From positions 154,903,523 to 154,967,522 of the forward strand of contig CM066730.1 in NCBI GenBank assembly GCA_033961575.1: a DNA stretch of 64,000 bases. Direction: 5' to 3'. The translations under genes were made by a program, and so were the position numbers. The notes under the pieces were generated by a model that made no database searches, was not told the origin of the DNA, and was given only the letters and a program-made list of their open reading frames with translations. The DNA is from Aselliscus stoliczkanus (lineage: Eukaryota; Chordata; Mammalia; Chiroptera; Hipposideridae). Within the stretch, counting starts at the first letter, position 1, and every line of letters starts with the position of its first letter. Shown piece by piece: positions 35,266 through 45,400 of the stretch.

Positions 35266-38200
35266 AGAAGCAAGAAAGGGCTGAAAGGGAAATGGTTTTT
35301 AGCTGGTGGCTGACCCCTTCACTGCAAGGAACCGAATAGAATCTGTTCTACATCTGCTACAAAGGGACAAACTCAGAAAACAAAGTTGAAGATGGCTGTG
35401 GTAGAACTTCTAAGCATGATTTGCTTCAGATTTATCTGAACTAAGGAAGGTTTGTGTTAATCTCTATGTTTTCAATAATTAAGAGTCATTTAAAATGTTT
35501 TTATCATTTGCTTTTGAATTCTACAGTACTGTATCTATGTATGCTAGTCTTCATATCACTTGCTATGTAAAAGCTTTAGAATCTAAGATTTGTAGTGAAA
35601 TGATACTGCTCCTTCTTTCAGGAAATACTATGCCCTTTAAGGAAAAACAAACAAACAAACTTTTATTTCTTTCTGTGATAGAAAAGTGAAGTGCTCATGA
35701 TAAATAAAAAAATTAAGTCAATTGTAATCACACTACCCAGAGATAATCAGTTAGCTATTTTTGGTGGAAAGAAAAGCAGGTATATTAAAAATGTCAGCAT
35801 GCTATGAAGATGGTGGACTCCTGTCCAAAATCCATCCCTCTATCAGTTAACATTTTGATGAATATCCTTCTAGGCTTTTTTGAATGCATATCTACATATA
35901 AGTAAGTTTACAATAATGGGGCCATACCATTCTATTCTATAGCCTGAATGTTACTGAAACAATATATCAAATGTCTTTTCATATTAGTATATATTTATAA
36001 TTTCTACTGTTTGCATAGTCCCATACTCTGGATGTACTATTATTATGTACAATATAGTCTTTCTTGTATTGATAATTATTTGGGGTGTTTTCAAATTATG
36101 ATTACTATCATGAATAATATGTGCTTACACTTTAAAGTGCTTTGCATTCTTGGGTCTGAGAGTATATTATTGCAACACAGTAAAATCAAGTAGAATTCTC
36201 TATCTCAGGAATACAACTAAATTTTAGAAGGTTGATGCTTCTGCAAGTCTTTTTAACTGTATAAAGCTTTAAAAAATACTCTAGAACCAGTTATTTAAGA
36301 AATCAAAACTATTACTATTTAAATAACTAAACTTTTAAGAGAAAACTGGATTTCTTCATATCTCTTTCATGCAAATTTCAAATATGCTTACTGAGGAAAA
36401 ATAACAGTTTAGAAAAACAAGAGCTGATTTTAGGGCCACATTGATTGAATTTGAATGCCAGTTCTAGCCTTGTGACCTTGGGTAATTTAAGGTGTTGCCT
36501 CAGTTTCCTCACTGTAAAATAGGGAAGCAACATACCTACCTACCTTACAGGATTTTTGTGATGAACATATCTTGTAGCTGTAGTATCACAATATGTTGTT
36601 TGATTGTATAACATTTCCCTTTCTGTAAGGGACATAGGACACACATTTATATTTAAAATGAGAGTGAATGAAACTGTTCATTCTTTTTTTCTTTTCTGTG
36701 GGATATATTTCCTCTTAAATATCCCAGGATATCAACCTTAATGTAAACCCTACTGGTTGGTAATCCAAGCATGTAAATTATAACTTGCCCCATTGCTTCC
36801 TCCACAAAAACAAGCTACATGTCTAAAATAGGTCAAATACTGTTACAATGAAAGTTCCTATAATACCCCCACCACACCAATGTTCCATTTATTTCAAGAA
36901 ATATCTAAAAACATCCTGGTAGTACAAGATAGTTGAGAATTTTTGGAGTTCATTTTGAGATGATAAAAATTTACAGCAGGAGGAAAGAAAGCCCCTGGAA
37001 AAGTGTGTGACCTGTGAAGTGGTGTATTGTCACAGTTTATGTGAACTTGAGACCAATGTAAGCACGGATCGACTTACATCTATTTTTACATATCTGAGCT
37101 CCAGTAAATCTCAAATCCAGAATTTTATTCAAACTCTGTTGAGGCATTTTACTAACCTCATTCCCTTTTTGGCCTGTAAGACACTTTAGAATTTCCTAAC
37201 AGAGTTTACTGTTGTTTAGAAATTCGCAAGGGCTTCTTTTCCGCAAATGCGGATAATTTTGTCAACAATGCTACTGTCTCCTTTTAGTACCACCAGACTT
37301 AGACCTGCATCATTCACGGTATAAATTTTACTCTTGCAAGATAACTACCATCTCTCACTTAAAACAAGATCAGTTTAGCAAATGATAGAAAAACTTCATT
37401 GTTTTGTTTTTCAAGACAAGGCAAGCTTTCCTAAGATTGAATTTATAGTTATTAAAAAAGAAAACAAGAAAAACACCACAAGCCACAAGAAAAAAAATAC
37501 CCTGGGCAATAAAAAAATTATTTTAAGCTTTGGAGACACTTTTTGTCTAAGCCTCCTAATGGCACCTTTTAATTTTTAAAAGGCAGGCTGTATAAGTGAT
37601 AGATATGAAATAGATTAAGAACTAAAATACATCAGCAGATTTTAATACTAAAGAAAATTACAATATTTTTCATAGCAAAGTATAAGAATTTCATAAATAT
37701 TCATAAGTATATACTGAAATGATTTCTGAAAATGCTCAAAAACTGTCATAAAGAAACCAGAATTTAGACATTTAAATGTGGATTAAAAAAACTAATCTGA
37801 ATTCCTATAGCAGGAGCCAGATGTTTCCTCTGGTTTCATTAAATGCTACATCTTACTGAATTATGAAATGAAACACATTTATTTTTCTTTGTGTATAAAT
37901 GAGATTTTAAAATCTCCTCAATTGAATTTGGTTATAACTTTTATATAAAATAATCATAATAAATAGGTTTGTAAGGGTAAATCAATAGTTTTAAGAACCT
38001 CTCCAAAAGCTCTGAGTTTAAAAAAAAATAAAACAACAAACTTCGCTATGAAGACTCCTTTTTTATAGGGAATCGTACAGTTCTATTTTTCATAGAGTTT
38101 ATATACACCCCTCCCCAGGTATCATGTTTTTGTTTTCTTCATTGCATTGAGGTCTAAACAGAAGTGATTTTTAAGCTCCTGACATCTTAAATACATTCTT

Positions 38201-38380
38201 GGCAACAGATTATCACAACCCTAGGGAAAAAGTAAAGCAACCAGCACACTGAAAGGGTGATGCTTTGTTCATATTTTGGCCATAGGTTTGCTTTCAAAAA
38301 TAGCACACTCATCAGAATGGAAGAATTTATCTGCCTTCTATTTGATGGGGTTCAGACCTAAGATGGCCGACTAAATAAAC

Positions 38381-39911
38381 ACGGGGGACTGGAATTTCCT
38401 TGGAGGCATTCTGGAGGAAGTTCACATCCACTTCACCATGACTGGAAAGATCTGGATCACCATCCTGTTCATATTTCAAATGCTTATTCTGGGTGTAGCA
38501 GCTGAAAATGTCTGGAATGATGAGCAGTCTGGCTTCATCTGTAATACAGACCAACCTGGCTGCAGAAATGTATGCTATGATCAGGCCTTTCCTATCTCCC
38601 TCATTAGATATTGGGTTCTGCAGGCGATACTTGTGTCTTCACCATCCCTGGTCTACATGGGTCATGCTTTGTACAGACTGAGAGCTCTGGAGAAAGAAAG
38701 AGGGAGATAGCTCAACTGAGAGGAGAACTGGAGGGGATAGATTTCCTTTGGAAATCAGAGGATATTGGAGCAAGAACTTTATCAACTGGAGCAAAGGAAA
38801 CTAAATAAAGCTCCACTCAGGGGAACCTTGCTTTGTACTTACTTATATGATACACATTTTAACTCGCTCTGTAGTTGAAGCTGGGTTCATGATTGGACAG
38901 TATTTTTTATATGGATTTCATTTACAGCCTCTATTTAAATGCCATGGCCACCCATGTCCAAATATAATTGATTGCTTTGTCTCAAGACCAACAGAAAAGA
39001 TAATATCCCCATTATTTATGCAATCCACTGTTTAACTTTTCTTAAATGTTCTAGAAATTTTCCACCTAGGCTTTAAAAAGATTCAAAGAGGGCTTTGGGG
39101 ACAATATAAATTGAAGGATGAGCATAATGAATTCTGTGCGAATAAGTCAAAACAAAATCTTGCCAAATATCAGAGCACATCTGCAAATTCACTGAAGCGA
39201 CTGTCTTCTGCACCTGATTATAATCTGTTAGTGGAAAAGCAAACACAGGCAGCAGCATACTCTAGTTTAAATTCATCTGCATTTCAGGCAGATCCTAACA
39301 ATCACAATGGAAATGATGAGAAATGCATTCTGGATCAACAGGAAACTGTGCTTTCTAATGAGATGTGCACACTTAGTACTACCTGTAGTCATATTCAACA
39401 CATCAGGTCAGGTACTAATGAAGACACTCATAAAGTATTTGGAAAAGAAGTTAATAGTAAACAGTTAAGGGAAAAATGAGAACTTGATGGCAAAGACAGC
39501 AAAAGGAACCAGTACTCTAGAGGTCACTGTTCTATTCCAGGTTTTACTATAGATCTGAACAACCACATGGGGCACTCACCCCAGACAGCTTTCTCCCTGC
39601 CAGCTAACTGCACTGGGAAACTGAGGTGGCTTCGTGCTACATGGAGTGCATCTATAGAAGATGAAAACTGGACGTCACCTCCTAAAGGTAACCTCAAGGG
39701 TCAGTTCAGAGAGGGCACAATCAGAACCATTTCTCCTTTACAAGACCTTCAACGAGCTGACATTCCAGACACTCCTAATTCTTTGGGAGACTTATGTGGA
39801 TCTGAGTTGGTCACAACCTGCAATAATCCTACCACTTGTCCTCCAAATCATTTAGTGTTACTGACAAACAACCTCATTAGTAGGCGGGCTCCCACAGACC
39901 TTCAGATCTGA
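38381..39911 (+). pseudogene. GJA9: GJA9 (connexin 59) unitary pseudogene
   Basis: In human this is a single-coding-exon gap-junction alpha connexin. Homology to it runs from GDWN (after 38381) to the C-terminal PTDLQI and TGA (39909-39911). Lesions seen: the start is ACG at 38381-38383, with TAA three codons upstream; a ~4-nt deletion at about 38707 gives TAG at 38708-38710; a ~5-nt deletion near 38745-38767 restores the frame; a 4-bp tandem duplication of ACTT at 38837-38844 shifts it again; TAA at 39033-39035, beside a ~6-nt in-frame deletion; TGA at 39477-39479 in place of an Arg codon. The connexin cysteine signatures are still readable in both extracellular loops (C-X6-C-X3-C and C-X4-C-X5-C), so the loss is not ancient. 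The longest piece from an ATG is 90 codons (38438-38710). Synteny (RHBDL2 before, MYCBP after) shows it is the original locus and not a retrocopy. Lesion sizes rest on my memory of the human protein. Confidence 0.96.
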
Positions 39912-40029
39912 ACAGCTGTTGGATTTTAGACATTCTGCATACATTATCATAGAAGTAGCCTAGTGGTGGCGGAGCATAGACAAAACAGATAAGGGCAGCT
40001 CGAAAGACCAGCTTAAGATGGACAACTGC

Positions 40030-40481
40030 AGGGCCGGCCGAGTGGTGCATTGGTTAAGCGCTGGTTTTGGAATGCCAGCGGCCCCGGTTCGGATCCCACA
40101 TGAGGGCCAGTGACACTGCCCTCTACAGCTAACAACAGCTCCACCTGGAGCTGGGCTGTGTGAGCCCCGGTGATGGTGTGGGCTGCAGCCCCTGCTGCAG
40201 TGGGCTGCCATAGGCTACAGTGAGTGGCCCGCAGCCAGTGTGAGCGGCTGGCAGCCAGCGTGAGCTGCCAATAGCCGCAGTGAGCGACATCCAGAGGCCA
40301 GCGACCGATCTGCCTCATCCGGGAAGAGTGCAATGACGATACCAACAATGAAGCAACATCCTCCGCAACTAAACTGAAGAACAAAAAGACAGCAACTTGT
40401 CTGTTCCCCTTCCCCAATTCCCCAACGCTGTTCCCCTCCGCCAATTCCCCAATAAAATCTTTAAAAAAAAAAAAAAAAAAG
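40030..40481 (+). repeat. Long bat SINE downstream of GJA9
   Basis: gggccggccgagtggtgcat ... ccccaataaaatctttaaaa plus poly(A). AAGATGGACAACTGCA is repeated on both sides (about 40014-40029 and 40480-40495). Confidence 0.92.
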
Positions 40482-40711
40482 ATGGACAACTGCAAACTCA
40501 TTTCAAAAAAGGGAAAACAGCTTAAATGCTGAATTGTGAAGGGGTAGTTTTAAAATCAAAGACATATAGTTACCAAATCAGGATTAGTTTTTCCTGGGTT
40601 CCCTTCAGAATTTGTGAAAACTGATTTTGGAAAATCATATGTTCAGAATTCAGGCTAACTGGATTGGAACCAGGTTTTTCCTTGAAGGAAACTGCAGCTT
40701 CAGCAGATTGT

Positions 40712-41241
40712 TTTTTTAAGATTTTTTTTTTTTTTTTTTTTTATTGAGGGAGGGGAACAGCACTGGGGATCCAGGGAAGGGGAACAGACAAGTTGCTGTC
40801 CTTTTGTTCTTGTCTAGTTGTGGAGGACGTAGCTTCACTGGCCCATATTGGTATTATTCTGCTTTTCCCAGCTGATGCAGTCACTCCACGGGCATTGGAC
40901 GCCCACTTATGACAGACAGCTCACGAAAGCACACGCCAGTTGATGACCAGCCCCACTGCAGCCTACGCGGTTGCCGGCGACTCACGGCAGCCCCAGCTCC
41001 AGGTCAAGCTGTTGTTCATCATCTTAGTTGTAGAAGGCGCAGCGTCACTGGCCCACATGAGGGATCTGAACCAGGCCCTGCTGCTCAGAGCTGGTGTCCC
41101 AAGCCAACTCTTAACTCAGCCGGCCCAGTAGATTTTTTTTTGTTTTTGAGGGCAGTGTCACTGGCCCTCATATGTGGGACCTGAACCAGGGCCGCTGGCC
41201 TCTCAAGCCAGCACTTAACCACTGCGCCACTTCGCCGGCCC
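40712..41241 (-). repeat. Two SINEs inserted into one another's flank
   Basis: A long SINE (40712-41127) abuts a short one (about 41135-41241). The outer flanks share AGATTGTTTTTTAA and a partial copy (gtagatttttttt) lies between them, so they entered in two steps. Confidence 0.8.
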
Positions 41242-41439
41242 AGATTGTTTTTTAATGTATATAATTTCTCCTTTTAGTTACTGACCTTTTAATTCTGGAC
41301 ACTGGTTAAATTTTGTTTGCTCCTGGGACTAGACTTAGTTCCCTTATAGACTGCAATCTGATGTGTCTTCAGTATAATCATAATGTTATCTAGGAAACAA
41401 AAATCTTAAAAAGATTGGTGGCTTTCTTTGACCAGTTTT

Positions 41440-41825
41440 ATAACATTGTGAATTTGGTGCCCAAATTGGAGTCTTGGCTCTACTACTAACTAGTCATCCA
41501 ACCTCGCCACTTTACTAACAATACGTACCCCACAGGTATAGTGTGAAGATTAAAAGAAGAAACACGTGTTTGGGGTGACCAGTTAGCTAGAGCATGCACG
41601 CTAACACCAAGGTTTCTGGTTTGATGCCACATGGGCCACTGTGAGCTGCGCCTTCCCTAAAACAGTCAACTATGCCATTGTAGCGTGAAAGCAATGTGTA
41701 ACCAATGACCATGGCTGTTCCCCAATAAAATTAAAAAACAAAAAAACACACAACAAAAACCGTGTTTGATACAGTGCCTGGCACACCATAAGAGCTCAAA
41801 AGTGCTAGCTATTATCAGCACGTTA
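41440..41825 (+). repeat. MIR split by a VES-like SINE
   Basis: The SINE at about 41571-41745 (agctagagcatgcacgctaa ... ctgttccccaataaaattaa) separates MIR-like halves. Confidence 0.6.
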
Positions 41826-42457
41826 CTGTTCACTCTACAGAGACCCACATCAAGTCGGCCACGCAACAAACTCCAAACGGTAAAGGCTGGAATCGAAACA
41901 CACCAGCTCCTGAACACACTCCTGAAGCCACTGAAAATCCAAAGGTCGCCCTACGGCAGTCTGGGCACTTTTTCAGGATGACAGCCAAGAAGCCAGCACA
42001 CATAGGTTACCAGAGCTTCCGAGGTCCCAGCGGAGAAAGGTTCGCCCAGCCCCGGTGCCGGGACCTCCTTCCCGGGGACAGCGGCCGCCGCGCTCCTGGG
42101 CTCCGCGGGCCCCGCCCCTGGGCGCCACGCCCACCTTTGGCCCCACCTGGACACATGTCTGGAGTGAACCGAAACCTCGCCTCTCGCTGAGCAAACGAAG
42201 CGTCGCAGGGACCGGAAGAGGAAAGAGAGGTGAGGCTCAGAGAGCCAGATGGGCGGGTGTACGCAACCTCCCTCGGCTCTGCCCACGATTGGGCATCCAG
42301 AGCGTCCCGGTCGCCATGAAAACAGGCCACACCCCGGCCCTCCCGGCCCGTGGCTCGCCAGTGCGCAGGCGCGCGCGGCCTTCCGCGCATGAGCAGTGCC
42401 GCTCAGAGCCCGCCAGCCACGGTCTCCGGCGCCAGCGACGCCGCTGCCGCTGTCACT

Positions 42458-42472
42458 ATGGCCCATTACAAA
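42458..42472 (+). CDS. MYCBP: MYCBP coding exon 1
   Basis: Encodes MAHYK and is followed by donor gtgagg at 42473. The ATG context is cactATGG. Confidence 0.93.
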
Positions 42473-45400
42473 GTGAGGGGGGCGCGGCGTGGCTGGGGGC
42501 GTGCGGGCGGTCGCCGGCCGCTGGACGGCTCCGGGTGGGAGTGGGGGCCCCCGCGCGCGCCGGTTTGGGGGGCCTGAGGTAGCGAGGCGGAGGCGGGGTG
42601 TGCCGGACTCCCAGCGCCTTCTTCCTGCTCCGGCCCCCGGCTTTTCGGCCGCTGACCCGCCGTGTCTCCTCAGGCCGCCGACTCGAAGCGCGAGCAGTTC
42701 CGGAGGTACTTGGAGAAGTCGGGGGTGCTGGACACGCTGACCAAGGGTGAGCAGGGGGCTCGGAGACGTCTCCGCGTGCCCGCGCGGCGCTCCTCGGCGC
42801 TGCGCCCCCGACGAGCCGTGGCGTGGGGACCCAGCGGGGAGTGGCGGGAGCCGTCCGGGGTGCAGCCAGGTGGGCCTCGGGGTGCGGCGGGCACCGGCGT
42901 GCGCGCGGCGGCCGGACACCGCCCGGGTCGGGCAGCCGCGCTCACGCTGCCGCTCTCCCGGCCGGGACTGAAACTCGCGCAGCTGTTACAAAGTCTCTCC
43001 AACTTCCGTCGCTTAGCCTCCAGCAGCCGCCGTGGGCATGTGTGCTCAGGACATCGAGATCCCAGTTCCTCCCGCTTTACAGCGTCTGCGGAGTCCTCCG
43101 ACTCCTGGGAGGAAACGTTTAACCTCGAACAAAGGGCAAATTTACCGATCTCAAAGTGCGCTGTTAAGTAGTTAAGTGAGCCTAACCCCCAAAGTCGGCG
43201 ATTCAGTCAACGTGGCTTTTCAACCCCGGTTTCATAGTCCGTATCAATTCCTACTTACACTGAGCGAGGATATTTCATAACGCCAAGTAGAATTACAGTT
43301 GAAGGAATTGGAGGGTACATCAAAATGGTTTTGTTGTTTTCACTTTTTAAAATGGAAGCTATTGCACTGTCTCTCTTCCTCCAAGGTTCAAGATCTAAGT
43401 AAGGTGCTTGAAGCTGGAGGGTTCCAAGAGATAGTTGGTGCACTGCTTATTGCATTCGCTCAATAGTTAATTTGAATGCCTGCTATGTATGTGCCGCTCA
43501 ACTCATTGGCTGGGACTTTAAAGGGTGTAGAAGCGCAGGCAGGGATCAGGACCTGGGTCCACATGAGAACAGTAACGGTCCGGGAAATAATTTGGCAACT
43601 GCTCTTTGGCCAGAAGCAAAGGTTAGGAGAAAATTCGGGGAGAACTAACTCTGGCGTCTTAGCAGAAAGCAGGGCTTTGAATTCCCAAGCATGGGCTGGT
43701 AATTTTGAATTGCTGCTTACCTTGGGTTTCATAATAGTTTCCCTATCTCTTTGCAAATAAGTTTCAGTAAATACTAAGGGACTACTCTCCGACAAGCACT
43801 CAGCTCACTCAGGTCTGTTGTTTCTGAAGTGTCACAGACACTTAGAATCTCATCGACCCTCTCCCCTCAAAAAGACTCCACAAGTTCATTTCTTTCATTT
43901 ATTTAACCATTTTATTCAGCTCTGTTCTAGGCACTGGAGATACAGCAGTGGGAAAAAAATTCCCATCTTTAAATGAGCTTATCTTGTAGTTGGGGGAGAC
44001 AGATAATAAATACATAGTGTCAGCCGGCAGTGTTATGAATGAAAACATAGCAAAGTTAGGGGATAAAGAGGGATGGGTATGCCATTTTGTATGGGGGATG
44101 GGTGGGGAGAAGGCCTCTCTTAAGTAATATTTAAGCAGAGACCTGAATGAAATAGTATGTGATGTCAAGAGTTCCGGGAAGTGTAAGGAGAGTGGCTAGA
44201 TGGAGTGACTGAAAGAATGGTAAAGGGCAGAAAGTGACTGTTGTGGGAGGTAACTGAAGATGTACAGCCTTGTGGCCATACATCGATTTTCCATCATGAG
44301 AGATTGGAAACCACTGGAGGTTTCTTTTCCCTTGCTCATATCTACTGGTATCTAACCCTCGACCTCCCAAGATTTCCATTTTCCTAAACAACATCAGACA
44401 ACGTACTATCTACTGATATGCTCTATTTAAAACTTGATTTTCAGCTTCAAACTAGGTACTTTAACATAGATTTAATTTACGGTTTTTACCTAGCTTATTT
44501 CCAAGAGGATTTGAAATTGCTTCTAACATTAAAACACTGTAAGACGGGATGGCTAAACATAAAGATGATAAGTCATTTGGAAGAAGAAGTATTTTAGTTA
44601 TTTTGAGCATTGTGTCAACCTCTAAAAATCCTGGCTGCTAAAGCAAAAAGGGGAACATCGGGTATACAGTTTTTCTTGTCTGATTAAACAGAAGTATATT
44701 CCATCTATAGAAAAACACAGGAAACTTGACATTTACATTATGTTCTGTGGTTATCAACCTTGTAAGTACCACTGACAGAAATTTCAAAGTTGAAAGAAAT
44801 GGGATGGGGGAAGAAGAGGAAGAAAGGATAAGAGTATTCATGGCTTATAAAATTAGAACTTTAAATAGAGATCATTGGAAATTAATGGAAGAAACAGAGG
44901 TTTGAGCATATAATTTAAAGAAAAAGGTAGTAAGTACAGGAATTAAAGGGTACTGTAACATTGAAAAGGGGGGGAGGAAAGGGTAGTAGTGGTGTAAACA
45001 TATCAATTTCTCAAAAAAATAGTGTTGTAAGTGTATTTAGAGAGATGAAGAGTAACCATCAGAACTCAGTTTAAGTTGTTGAAAGTAGCTGCCCATTTGA
45101 GTTTTTCCATACTGTCTGTATTATTTTGATGAGTTATTAAAATTAAAAAATAAAAGGGAAGCATGTAAGTTGGTTTACGACAGGCGTTCTTAACTTGGGG
45201 TCTAGATATGCACATTTTTTGTGTGTAGTTACATATTTTTGGCTTTTATCAGATTTTTTCAAAGGGCTCCATGCACAAAAAAAGTTAACCACTGGTTCAG
45301 AGAGATTTTTATCTGAGTAGTAAATCCTAGGAGGAATTTGTTCAATAGGTGAGCAAGGTATTGCTGACTTGAGCTATTGGATATGAAATCACTCAAGTAT

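Larger units (their letters stand above)
33051..38380. other. RHBDL2-GJA9 intergenic region, AT-rich
   Basis: Contains L1M remnants (about 33420-33790 with (AGAT)n at 33535-33570, and about 35800-36290), SINEs at 34002-34118 and 34777-34923, a hAT-like element (35048-35265) and a MIR (about 36440-36570). 36600-38350 has nothing I can assign. The unidentified GJA9 5'UTR exon may have been here. Confidence 0.5.
42040..43000 (+). promoter_or_regulatory. MYCBP: CpG island / MYCBP promoter
   Basis: A dense CpG-rich block surrounds MYCBP exons 1 and 2. Just upstream of the ATG are an ETS-type CCGGAAG (42212-42218) and an NRF1-like TGCGCAGGCGC (42362-42372). There is no TATA box. This is typical of a housekeeping promoter with several start sites. 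Motif function is inferred. Confidence 0.85.

Noticed and set aside
38438..38710. A possible short connexin starting at the downstream ATG
   Set aside because: It lacks the conserved N-terminal helix and ends after the first half of the protein; such a fragment cannot build a channel.
41951..42919. 322-codon open frame on the minus strand
   Set aside because: GC-rich shadow of the MYCBP CpG island; Arg/Pro/Gly-rich with no domain, and it spans MYCBP exons 1 and 2 on the other strand.
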